A stretch of DNA of 13,685 bases from JBDZUZ01 sp040255445 (GCA_040255445.1 JBDZUZ010000102.1:1-13685), one strand, 5' to 3'; positions 1 to 6,169 are shown, counted from the first letter of the stretch. Numbers and translations: made by a program. Notes: generated from the letters alone by a model not told the origin.

Positions 1-278
1 GGCGTGATGAACTCGCCGATGGTGACGAAGAGCACCCACACGATCGCCGCGGCCTTGAGCATCGGCATGCGCTCGGGGATGCGTTCCCGCCGAGCGGTCG
101 GGTAGCGTGTCGCCGGGTCCGGCTCGGCGCACTCGGGGCATGGCGCGGCCGCCGCGAGCCCGGCCAGTTCGTACCCGCATTTGCGGCAGGTCGATGACTT
201 GTACCGGTGCGGCGGCGTGGTCCGCGTGCCCACGGTGAGGCCGATGAGGAACGTGAGCAGCGCGGCGGTGAGGATCAT
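1..278 (-). CDS. Zinc-ribbon membrane protein, array member 7 (3' end outside window)
   Basis: The function is unknown. The reading frame starts at ATG 278 and is open to the left edge, so only the first 92 residues are present. Residues 2-18 form a membrane segment. A zinc ribbon follows with Cys31, Cys34, Cys47 and Cys50 in the spacing C-x2-C-x12-C-P-E-C, and a second membrane segment begins near residue 74. After the ribbon, the pattern E-P-D-P-A, R-R, I-x2-R-x-P-M-L and A-A-A-x-W-V is shared with the next gene upstream (436-978), which makes these two the closest pair of the array. A GAGGAA sequence lies about 16 bases before the ATG, too far for an ideal ribosome site. The intact ribbon, the family resemblance and the array position support a real gene. 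Its length and C-terminus are unknown. Confidence 0.85.
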   Translation of the reverse strand, partial: MILTAALLTFLIGLTVGTRTTPPHRYKSSTCRKCGYELAGLAAAAPCPECAEPDPATRYPTARRERIPERMPMLKAAAIVWVLFVTIGEFIT

Positions 279-343
279 TGCTAGCGGTCCGAGTGTTCCT
301 CAGCGGTACACCGCGGCGGGGCCCGCGGATCGGTCGGGGGTTC

Positions 344-369
344 GGGGTACCCCCACACTCCGTGTGGGG
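344..369 (-). promoter_or_regulatory. GC-rich inverted repeats between array members 6 and 7
   Basis: The perfect 8-bp inverted repeat CCCCACAC/GTGTGGGG (351-358 and 362-369, loop TCC) overlaps a second palindrome, GGGGTACCCC (344-353). It lies 67 bases after the stop of the upstream gene and 73 bases before the start of the downstream gene on the minus strand. No T-run follows, so it is not a classical intrinsic terminator. A third complementary copy at 401-408 could compete for pairing. The rest of the 279-435 gap shows no further feature that I can support. Confidence 0.4.
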
Positions 370-435
370 CGAGTGTGCAACGTCGCGAATCAGTCCATTG
401 CCCACACGGGTTGGGACTTCAGGACGGCGCCACAC

Positions 436-978
436 TCACCATGGCTGATCGATATACCCCCGCGAGAAGAGCCAGTAATTCACCGTCCAGTTCGCGATGT
501 GGACCGCGAAAGCGAGCAGTATCGCCCCGAGCATCGCGGCGACCGCCCACGAGCGTGACCGGATGCACGCGAGGACAGGAAGGAAGGTGCCTGCGAGGAG
601 CACGGGCACGGCAGTGACACCACTCTTTCCGAGCCCGAGTCCGCGGAGCACCGGGTTGGTATCGAACTGGATCTCGTAGGACATCCGCACAAGCTGCGGC
701 GTCATGCCCTGGGCGATCACAACCGATGCGACCCACAACGCCGCGGCGAGCAGCAGCATCGGCACGCGATCCGAGATCCACGCGCGGCGTTCGTGCTTCA
801 CCCGCATCGCGGGGTCCGGTTCGCCGCACTCGGGGCATGGTGTTCCCGCGGCGAGCCCGTCAAGTGCGTACCGGCATGCGCGGCACGTAGCGGCCTCGTA
901 ACGCCGCGCTGCGACCGGTGTCGTGCCGATCGCCATCGCGAGGATAAACGCGAGCGATGCGAAGATCAGGATCATCAT
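436..978 (-). CDS. Zinc-ribbon membrane protein, array member 6
   Basis: This is an uncharacterised 180-aa protein. Residues 2-18 form the first membrane segment. The zinc ribbon has Cys32, Cys35, Cys48 and Cys51 (C-x2-C-x12-C-P-E-C). Further hydrophobic segments lie at about 73-91, 120-139 and 145-164. The ribbon probably faces the cytoplasm, judging from the Arg-rich stretches on both sides of it (R25-R26 and residues 59-71). The S-Y-E-x-Q-F element at 100-105 matches the position of the family motif, but the G-x-G-R part is lost. F-L-P-V-L-A is present at 132-137. The gene starts at one of two adjacent ATG codons, with a GGGGGA sequence about ten bases upstream, and begins 18 bp after the stop of the gene at 997-1551. 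It is most similar to the partial gene at 1-278. Function is not inferable; a DNA-, RNA- or protein-binding role of the ribbon is only a guess. Confidence 0.87.
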   Translation of the reverse strand: MMILIFASLAFILAMAIGTTPVAARRYEAATCRACRYALDGLAAGTPCPECGEPDPAMRVKHERRAWISDRVPMLLLAAALWVASVVIAQGMTPQLVRMSYEIQFDTNPVLRGLGLGKSGVTAVPVLLAGTFLPVLACIRSRSWAVAAMLGAILLAFAVHIANWTVNYWLFSRGYIDQPW

Positions 979-996
979 GGCGATGCGTCCCCCGGC

Positions 997-1551
997 TCAC
1001 TCCCGCGCGAGCCACACCGCCCCAGTGTACGAATACACGTGCAGCACGCACGCCGCGGCGGCGAGGACCAGGATCGCACGCACCGCGAACGGCCGCGGCG
1101 CTCCGGCCGCCATCGGCATCAACATCGCGAAGAACACGGGGAAGACAACGCTCGCGCCGTACCCGGCCCTGTAGGCGTTGATGCGGCCCACACCGTAGCG
1201 GATGTCGTATTCGACCTGCAGCAGCGGCTGCGCGGTGAGCACGCCGAAGGCCAGGATCAGAAGCGAAGCCCACATCGCCAGCCGAAGCACCGGCAGCACC
1301 TCACGATCCCAGCAATAGCCGCCGTCGGGCCGATCACGCCCCGCGTGGACTACGCCGCACTCGGGACAACCGGCGCCATCGGGCAGGCCATTGAGGTCAT
1401 AGCCGCACTGGAAGCAGGTGGTTGACGAGACCCGCGTGCGCCGAAGCCCGATCAGCATGGCGATGCCGAACCAGACACCGATGAGCGCCAACGCAAAGTA
1501 GACGAGGAACCCGGCCGCGCAACCGCTGCACGCGAGGAGGACACCATACAT
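997..1551 (-). CDS. Zinc-ribbon membrane protein, array member 5
   Basis: This is an uncharacterised 184-aa protein. The first membrane segment covers about residues 12-35, and the zinc ribbon has Cys46, Cys49, Cys62 and Cys65 with the typical G-Y-D-L-x-G-L-P sequence between the pairs. Hydrophobic segments follow at about 88-107, 133-149 and 157-172. The family motif is clear: E-Y-D-I-R-Y-G-V-G-R at 114-123, with P-R-P-F at 152-155 in place of P-R-x-W. The start at ATG 1551 is secure because GGAGGT (minus strand of 1556-1561) lies four bases before it, the best ribosome site of the array. It follows the largest gap inside the array core (81 bp, with two palindromes), so it may begin a separate transcript. 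The N-terminal Leu-Leu-Ala-Cys looks like a lipobox but has no charged region before it. Confidence 0.9.
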   Translation of the reverse strand: MYGVLLACSGCAAGFLVYFALALIGVWFGIAMLIGLRRTRVSSTTCFQCGYDLNGLPDGAGCPECGVVHAGRDRPDGGYCWDREVLPVLRLAMWASLLILAFGVLTAQPLLQVEYDIRYGVGRINAYRAGYGASVVFPVFFAMLMPMAAGAPRPFAVRAILVLAAAACVLHVYSYTGAVWLARE

Positions 1552-1555
1552 CTCG

Positions 1556-1561
1556 ACCTCC
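1556..1561 (-). promoter_or_regulatory. Strong ribosome binding site
   Basis: GGAGGT on the minus strand, four bases from ATG 1551. Most other genes in the window have weak or no such site, so this one fixes the start of the 997-1551 gene and suggests comparatively strong translation. Confidence 0.8.
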
Positions 1562-1571
1562 GATCACGAAC

Positions 1572-1587
1572 CGTCCTTGCAAGGACG
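1572..1587. repeat. 16-bp perfect palindrome upstream of array member 5
   Basis: CGTCCTTGCAAGGACG reads the same on both strands without a central spacer. It lies 21-36 bases upstream of the start at 1551, next to the strong ribosome site. An operator for a dimeric regulator or an mRNA stem are both possible; nothing in the sequence decides between them. Confidence 0.4.
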
Positions 1588-1615
1588 ATCCGCGGCGGGC
1601 GCCGATCAGTTCCAG

Positions 1616-1637
1616 TGTGCGCGGAGCTCCGCTCACA
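1616..1637. repeat. Inverted repeat across the stop of array member 4
   Basis: The 12-bp palindrome GCGGAGCTCCGC (1621-1632) directly follows the TGA stop (minus strand of 1633-1635). After one mismatch it extends by TGTG/CACA on the flanks. On the minus strand it is not followed by a T-run. It could be a weak or Rho-assisted end signal, or an RNA-stabilising stem. Confidence 0.4.
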
Positions 1638-2127
1638 AACACGGTAGCAGATACCACCCGATCGTCGCCGCGAACGCGACCAGCACGAGCCCGACCATCG
1701 CGATCTCGCCCCACGGCCGCGGCCCGCGGGCGAGGACCGGCAGCACCACCGCCGCGATCACGATGCCGGTGATATCCGCCCGCTGCCGGTGGCCGATCGC
1801 CCGGCCGGGTCCGAAGCACAGGTCGTAGCTCAGTTGCAGCAGCGGCCCGGCGATCATCGGGGCCGTGATGACAGTGATGATGCCCAGCGCCGCGGCGAAG
1901 ATGATCGGCCATGTGCGCTCCGGGTCCCATTGCAGTTCGCGCACAGTGCGGAACGCCGCGGCCCGCTCGACGCCGCACTCCGGGCAGGCATCATCGCGGT
2001 CGTGCCCAGCCATGTCGTACCCGCACGCGTGGCATTCCGTGCCGACTACGGGGATGTAGCGCCGGCCGATGCGCGACCCCGCGATCTTGAGAAAGAGCAG
2101 CCAGAGGAGGAAAAACATGCAGGGCAT
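1633..2127 (-). CDS. Zinc-ribbon membrane protein, array member 4
   Basis: This uncharacterised 164-aa protein is the smallest complete member. Residues 4-17 form a short first membrane segment, and the ribbon has Cys32, Cys35, Cys48 and Cys51. It belongs to the subgroup with Gly-His instead of Gly-Leu inside the ribbon (Y-D-M-A-G-H). W-D-P-E-R at 67-71 precedes the second membrane segment (about 75-97). The family motif is S-Y-D-L-C-F-G-P-G-R at 100-109, and L-P-V-L-A-R-G-P-R-P-W at 129-139 lies between the last two membrane segments. The start at ATG 2127 is 12 bp after the stop of the upstream gene and has no clear ribosome site. ATG 2118 is an alternative. Tight spacing implies co-transcription with 2140-2943. 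Confidence 0.87.
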   Translation of the reverse strand: MPCMFFLLWLLFLKIAGSRIGRRYIPVVGTECHACGYDMAGHDRDDACPECGVERAAAFRTVRELQWDPERTWPIIFAAALGIITVITAPMIAGPLLQLSYDLCFGPGRAIGHRQRADITGIVIAAVVLPVLARGPRPWGEIAMVGLVLVAFAATIGWYLLPCL

Positions 2128-2139
2128 GGGATGGTCACG

Positions 2140-2943
2140 TCAAACAAACGGCCTTATGTAGACAGCGAGATACACCACCCAGCCGAGCAGCGTAGCCGAA
2201 AGGAGGGCGAGCGTGGGCCATCGGCGCGGCAGCGTAACCAGCAACGGGAGGAACATCGCCCCCCAGGAGATCGCATCGGTCTTCATGACCGAGGCGTGGT
2301 ACGCGGTCGCGACAGCTCGTCCAACGCCGACCTGCTGATCGAAAGAAGCCTGCAGCAGCGTCAGCCGCATCGTGTCCGCGATGATGATCGATCCGATCCC
2401 GATGATCACCGCGAGCAGGACTCCGAGGATGCGATCACGCTGCAGCAAGAACCGCCAGTGCGGCCGTTCCGCCGCGGCCCGGGGCGTGCCGCATTCGGGA
2501 CAGGCGGCTTGATAGGCGTGCCCGGTCATGTCGTAGCGGCAACGGTGGCACATGCTGCCCTCGCACGGCACCATCTCGCAGGTGGGGCGCCACACGATCG
2601 ACCAGATGAGATAGAGCCAGAGCGGGAACGCCGCGGCCGGCGGGATCGGCGAGACCGAGATCCCGCTGACGAGAAGGAACGTTCCGAGCCAAAGCGCCGT
2701 CGCGTACGCCGGGCCGGGCCGTTCGCGGAACTCGAACTCGACCCTCGCGGCGTCCCGCAGCACCGGTGCGCGTGCAGTGCCGCACTCGGGGCATACCGCG
2801 GCGTCGGGTAATCCGCGCAGGTCGTAGGAACAAGTCTCGCACTCCGTATCGACGGAGCGACGCCGCCACACAACACGCGTGCTCACGGCGACGAGCAGGC
2901 CGAGCCAGGTCCAGCACACGATGACGCCTGTGGGGTCGTTCAC
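2140..2943 (-). CDS. Double zinc-ribbon membrane protein, array member 3
   Basis: This is an uncharacterised 267-aa protein with two ribbon modules. The first ribbon uses Cys35, Cys38, Cys51 and Cys54; the second uses Cys132, Cys135, Cys148 and Cys151. Both have exactly the C-x2-C-x12-C-P-E-C spacing. The first module keeps a membrane segment (about 7-24) and two hydrophobic stretches (about 80-100 and 104-118) but lacks the G-x-G-R motif. The second is complete, with F-D-Q-Q-V-G-V-G-R at 201-209, F-L-P-L-L at 231-235 and P-R-R-W at 239-242. The start is chosen as GTG 2943, whose bases form GTGA with the stop of the upstream gene, a usual sign of translational coupling. An in-frame TTG lies one codon before, and longer versions would overlap the upstream gene heavily. 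A fusion of a shortened Gly-Leu-type module with a Gly-His-type module is the simplest reading. Confidence 0.85.
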   Translation of the reverse strand: MNDPTGVIVCWTWLGLLVAVSTRVVWRRRSVDTECETCSYDLRGLPDAAVCPECGTARAPVLRDAARVEFEFRERPGPAYATALWLGTFLLVSGISVSPIPPAAAFPLWLYLIWSIVWRPTCEMVPCEGSMCHRCRYDMTGHAYQAACPECGTPRAAAERPHWRFLLQRDRILGVLLAVIIGIGSIIIADTMRLTLLQASFDQQVGVGRAVATAYHASVMKTDAISWGAMFLPLLVTLPRRWPTLALLSATLLGWVVYLAVYIRPFV

Positions 2944-3461
2944 CAAGGCGCCGGCGTCCAATAGGGCCAAACCTCCTGTGCAGTGTAGAGAATCGCTCCA
3001 AGAAGGACGGTCGAGACAATTCCGATGGCGTACCACGGCCGTGGCAGGAGCGCCCAGAGCGGGAGCCAGACCGCCGCCCAGAATGCCGGCCTTATATCCA
3101 TCCCGCTCGTGTGCCATGCCGTCGCGATGGCATGGCCCGGACCCACTTGCACATTGATGCTCCACTGCACGATCGGGCCACGCAATAGGGCGGCGAGCGC
3201 GACGGATCCCGTGCCCAGCAGCACGGCGAACCGAACCGCCGCGTATCGCTCGGGATCCCATTCGACAACCGTGCGAGCAACGCGTGCATCGCCGCGTGGC
3301 GTTCCACACTCAGGACACAGCGAGTTTGCGTCATGTCCGATCAGGTCGTATGAGCAGTTGCTGCAGCTTGTTGCGGTCCCCGGCACAAGGCGTGGCGATA
3401 GCCGCACGCCAACAGCGGCGATCAGGATAAGCCATAGGAATGTGCCGAAGATGATGTCCAC
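2940..3461 (-). CDS. Zinc-ribbon membrane protein, array member 2
   Basis: This is an uncharacterised 173-aa protein. Residues 3-20 form a membrane segment, and the ribbon has Cys33, Cys36, Cys49 and Cys52 with the Gly-His variant inside. W-D-P-E-R at 68-72 is identical in array member 4. Hydrophobic segments follow at about 76-98, 127-139 and 143-160. The family motifs are V-Q-V-G-P-G-H-A at 104-111 and W-L-P-L-W-A-L-L-P-R-P-W at 132-143. I set the start at GTG 3461: a GGGGA sequence lies six bases before it, and the protein then begins with the first membrane segment as in its paralogues. The frame stays open upstream, but this would overlap the preceding gene and encode Arg-rich sequence without similarity. 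The stop overlaps the next start by four bases (GTGA). Confidence 0.87.
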   Translation of the reverse strand: MDIIFGTFLWLILIAAVGVRLSPRLVPGTATSCSNCSYDLIGHDANSLCPECGTPRGDARVARTVVEWDPERYAAVRFAVLLGTGSVALAALLRGPIVQWSINVQVGPGHAIATAWHTSGMDIRPAFWAAVWLPLWALLPRPWYAIGIVSTVLLGAILYTAQEVWPYWTPAPW

Positions 3462-3502
3462 GCGCCATCCCCGCCGCGGTTCATCTGAGACGGCCGCCGC
3501 AC

Positions 3503-4084
3503 TTACAGCCCGCCAACCCAGCCCCGCATCCACAGCCAGTACCCGAGCGTCTGCCAGCCGACAACACCGAGGATCGCGATCGACACGACGCCGATCATCG
3601 CCCGCGCCCCGCGCTTCCCCGGCAGCAACGCCAGCAGCGGAACGAAGGGACCGAGCGCTGCGACCGGTACGAATACGAGCCACGAATACCGCGGGATCGC
3701 GCCACTCCACCGATCGCCGAACTGCATCCAGCACGAAAAGGACACCACCGGTTCGGTCAGCAGCAGCGGGGCAAGAAACGCGATCGCGCTGGCCACGATC
3801 GCAACGGCGACCGCCCGGTCGCGATCTTGCCTGATCCGGTACCGACGCCAGAGCACGGTGAATTGGGGGCGCCCTCCCTTGCCTCCGCACTCCGGGCAGA
3901 GCGTGTCCACCGGCAGTCCCTCGAGGTCATATCCGCACGACGGGCAGCTCGTGCGCGGGATGCGTTCTGTGCCCACGAAGAACAGAAACACAGCCGCGAG
4001 CACGATGCCGAAGAACCACAGGGCCGCCGCGTAGGACGACCCGTACCACGCCATCCACTGTTCGAAGCTGACCGCACCGCCCAA
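3503..4084 (-). CDS. Zinc-ribbon membrane protein, array member 1
   Basis: This is an uncharacterised 193-aa protein and the first gene of the array. The membrane segment is at about 17-37, and the ribbon has Cys47, Cys50, Cys63 and Cys66 (G-Y-D-L-E-G-L-P inside). Three more hydrophobic segments follow. The membrane half is the most divergent: Q-F-G-D-R-W stands where the others have x-x-G-x-G-R, and L-L-P-G-K-R replaces P-R-x-W. The preferred start is TTG 4084, with a G-rich run (GGGGGTG) a few bases before it and only three bases after the fahA stop. ATG 4054 would shorten the protein by ten residues but has no ribosome site. An ATG overlapping the fahA stop (TGATG) is out of frame. Read-through from fahA is likely. 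Confidence 0.87.
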   Translation of the reverse strand: MGGAVSFEQWMAWYGSSYAAALWFFGIVLAAVFLFFVGTERIPRTSCPSCGYDLEGLPVDTLCPECGGKGGRPQFTVLWRRYRIRQDRDRAVAVAIVASAIAFLAPLLLTEPVVSFSCWMQFGDRWSGAIPRYSWLVFVPVAALGPFVPLLALLPGKRGARAMIGVVSIAILGVVGWQTLGYWLWMRGWVGGL

Positions 4085-4087
4085 GCA

Positions 4088-5476
4088 TCACACCCCCGCC
4101 GGCATTACCGTCCCCCGGCATTCGCCGAACCCGATCCGCTTGAACCCCTCGCGCTCGCAGAAGCCGCGAAGGATCACCGTGTCGCCGTCCTGCAGGAAGG
4201 TCCGCTTCTCGCCGCCGGGCAGTTCCACGGCCTTCCGCGGCTTGCCGGGGCCGTCCCAGGTCGATTCGAGCAGGCAGCCGCGTTGGGTGGGGCCGGGGCC
4301 CGAGACCGTGCCGCTGGCGATCAGGTCGCCCGCGTGGAAATTGCAGCCGTTGACGGTATGGTGCGCGATCATCTGCGCGAACGTCCAGTACATGTCCTTG
4401 AATCCGCGGCCGGAGCTGATGCGGTGCGGTTTCTTGCCGGCCTTGCGCATCTGCTCGGTCTCGAGGTAGACATCGAGCGTGATGTCGAAGCCGCCGGACT
4501 TCTGATCCTGGCTGTCGGAGAGATAGGGCAGCGGCGCGGGGTCGCCCTTGGCACGCTTGAAGGCGGCGCAGCGGAAGGGGTCGAGCGCTTCGGCGGTGAC
4601 GATGTAGGGCGAGACCGTCGTCGCGAAGCTCTTGGAGAGGAACGGCCCCAGCGGCTGGTACTCCCACTTCTGGATATCCCGCGCCGACCAGTCGTTGACG
4701 AGGCACAGCCCGAAGATCCGCTCGCGGGCTTCCTTGATCGAGATCGGCGTGCCCAGCTCGTTGCCCTCGGCGATGTAGCAGCCGACCTCGAGCTCGTAGT
4801 CGAGGAGCTTGCATGGGCCAAAGCCCGGTGTGGTCTCGCCGTCGGCCGGGGCCTGCTGGCCGATGGGGCGGCGGATTGCCTCGCCGCTGACGACGATCGA
4901 TGATGGGCGGCCGTGGTAGCCGATCGGGACCCACTTGTAGTTGGGCAGCAGCGGGTTGTCGGGGCGGAACATCGTGCCGACGGTCGTGGCGTGGTGGATG
5001 CTGGCGTAGAAGTCGGTGTAGTTGAGCATCGCGGTGGGGGGCGCGAAGTCGACTTGATCGGCGTCGAAGACCGCCGCGGCGCGGAGGTAGGGGTTGTCAC
5101 GCAACGCGGCAGTATCGTGCCGCAGGACCTCGCTCAACCGGTTGCGGAAGGCGACCCGCAGCGCCTTGGGGTTCTGCGCAAAGAGGCTCAGGTTCGGAGC
5201 GCCCAGGCCGAGCACCTCGCCGATGTCGGCGTTCTCGTAGGGCACGCCGTCGAGATCATCGAAGAGACGGGCGCTGACGAGCTCCCACAGATCGATCACA
5301 CTCTCGCCGATCCGCACGCCGCAGGTGGGCAGCGCGCCCTCGGCGGGGTCATCGCCGGGACGGAAGAAGCAGCACATCGCCAGGTTCTGGATCGGGAACT
5401 CGGTGTCCTTGGTGTTCGCCGATTCGATCCAGCTCTTGAGGGACGGGTCGTTGGCGTCGTGCTTCTTCTTGGCCAT
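4088..5476 (-). CDS. fahA: Fumarylacetoacetase
   Basis: This enzyme (EC 3.7.1.2) hydrolyses 4-fumarylacetoacetate to fumarate and acetoacetate, the last step of tyrosine/homogentisate degradation in the cytoplasm. The 462-aa protein has the two-part FAH layout: an N-terminal domain of about 145 residues, then the catalytic FAA-hydrolase domain. By comparison with mouse FAH, the metal ligands are Asp155 (in Y-T-D-F-Y), Glu228, Glu230 (in L-D-Y-E-L-E-V) and Asp262. The catalytic His is His162. Substrate-site residues are Arg171, Tyr187, Arg266, Gln269 and Lys282. N-D-W-S-A-R-D-I-Q at 261-269 and G-T-V-S-G-P-G-P near the C-terminus are hallmarks. It starts at ATG 5476 after an AGAGAG-type weak ribosome site and stops three bases before the zinc-ribbon array. 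No other gene of the pathway (homogentisate dioxygenase, maleylacetoacetate isomerase) is in the window. Confidence 0.97.
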   Translation of the reverse strand: MAKKKHDANDPSLKSWIESANTKDTEFPIQNLAMCCFFRPGDDPAEGALPTCGVRIGESVIDLWELVSARLFDDLDGVPYENADIGEVLGLGAPNLSLFAQNPKALRVAFRNRLSEVLRHDTAALRDNPYLRAAAVFDADQVDFAPPTAMLNYTDFYASIHHATTVGTMFRPDNPLLPNYKWVPIGYHGRPSSIVVSGEAIRRPIGQQAPADGETTPGFGPCKLLDYELEVGCYIAEGNELGTPISIKEARERIFGLCLVNDWSARDIQKWEYQPLGPFLSKSFATTVSPYIVTAEALDPFRCAAFKRAKGDPAPLPYLSDSQDQKSGGFDITLDVYLETEQMRKAGKKPHRISSGRGFKDMYWTFAQMIAHHTVNGCNFHAGDLIASGTVSGPGPTQRGCLLESTWDGPGKPRKAVELPGGEKRTFLQDGDTVILRGFCEREGFKRIGFGECRGTVMPAGV

Positions 5477-5519
5477 GCGGTGCTCTCTCTGGAAGTGGAG
5501 TGGAAGTGGGGGTGGTGAT

Positions 5520-5534
5520 GGACCGGAACGGTCC
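5520..5534. repeat. Small hairpin between tag and fahA
   Basis: GGACCG-GAA-CGGTCC forms a 6-bp stem with a 3-base loop, five bases after the tag stop codon. It has no T-run on the minus strand. A partial end signal or an RNA-processing stem between tag and fahA is possible. The remainder of this gap (5477-5519) is a pyrimidine-rich minus strand with the repeated CCACTTCCA/CCACTTCCA. Confidence 0.35.
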
Positions 5535-5539
5535 GCGGC

Positions 5540-6130
5540 TCAGGTGGCCGCCGCGGCCGAAGCATACCGCCCGATGATCGCCTCCCGCCGCGGGCAGCCG
5601 ATGATGTGGTCGTTGACCACGCCGACGGCCTGCAGGAAGGCGTAGATGATCGTGGAGCCCACGAATGTGAAGTCGCGCTTCTGCAGGTCCTTGCTGATCC
5701 GGTCCGAGAGCGGCGTCTTCGCGGGCAGGTCCTTGAGCGTCCGCGGCGAGTTCACCACCGGGCGGCCGTCAACGAATGCCCAGAGATAGCGGTCGAAGGA
5801 GCCGAGTTCGTCCTGAATCTTGAGAAAGGCCTTGGCGTTGCGGACCGCCGCGGCGACTTTCAGGCGGTTGCGGACGATGCCGGGGTCTTCGAGGAGCTTC
5901 GCGTTCTTCGCATCGGTGAAGCGGGCCACCTTTGCCGGGTCGAAGCCGGCGTACACCTCGCGGTAGCGGTCGCGTTTCTTGAGGATCGTCTCCCACGACA
6001 GCCCGGCCTGCGCTCCCTCGAGGATGAGGAACTCGAACAGCACGCGGTCGTCGTACACCGGCACGCCCCACTCGGCATCGTGGTACTTGGCAAGGAGATC
6101 GTTCCCCGCCCAGGGACAGGTTGTGGTCAT
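5540..6130 (-). CDS. tag: DNA-3-methyladenine glycosylase I
   Basis: This DNA repair enzyme (EC 3.2.2.20) removes 3-methyladenine from alkylated DNA by cutting the N-glycosidic bond and leaves an abasic site. The 196-aa protein has the length and residue numbering of E. coli TAG (187 aa). The zinc site is Cys5, His17, His175 and Cys179. The base-binding pocket has Tyr16, Glu38 and Trp46 within Y-H-D-x-E-W-G and L-E-G-x-Q-A-G-L-S-W. K-R-x-F-x-F-V-G-S-T at 151-160 and V-N-D-H-I-I-G-C at 172-179 are family signatures. The start at ATG 6130 gives the exact family N-terminus (Cys at position 5). It lies 39 bp after the conserved gene at 6170-7105, so co-transcription is likely. All key residues are present, so it should be active. 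Confidence 0.97.
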   Translation of the reverse strand: MTTTCPWAGNDLLAKYHDAEWGVPVYDDRVLFEFLILEGAQAGLSWETILKKRDRYREVYAGFDPAKVARFTDAKNAKLLEDPGIVRNRLKVAAAVRNAKAFLKIQDELGSFDRYLWAFVDGRPVVNSPRTLKDLPAKTPLSDRISKDLQKRDFTFVGSTIIYAFLQAVGVVNDHIIGCPRREAIIGRYASAAAAT

Positions 6131-6169
6131 GGTTTCTCGCCCTCGCCGTCACGTTCGTCGCCACCGCGC

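Noticed and set aside
1520..1551. Lipoprotein signal (Leu-Leu-Ala-Cys) at the start of the 997-1551 product
   Set aside because: Only seven residues precede the Cys and there is no positive charge. The stretch is part of the first membrane segment, as in paralogues.
1789..2811. Plus-strand open frame of 340 codons opposite array members 3 and 4
   Set aside because: Low-complexity Arg/Asp-rich translation. The minus strand encodes intact zinc ribbons over the same bases.
2944..3309. N-terminal extension of the double-ribbon protein to an upstream ATG
   Set aside because: It would overlap the preceding gene by about 370 bases, and its sequence is Arg-rich without similarity to paralogues. The GTGA overlap start at 2943 fits better.
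3462..3890. N-terminal extension of array member 2 to an upstream ATG
   Set aside because: It overlaps array member 1 in another frame; GTG 3461 has a ribosome site and the paralogous N-terminus.
3827..4903. Plus-strand open frame of 358 codons opposite fahA
   Set aside because: It lies opposite conserved fumarylacetoacetase active-site sequence; shadow composition.
5470..5539. Intrinsic terminator after tag
   Set aside because: The 6-bp hairpin has no T-run, so I list it only as a hairpin.
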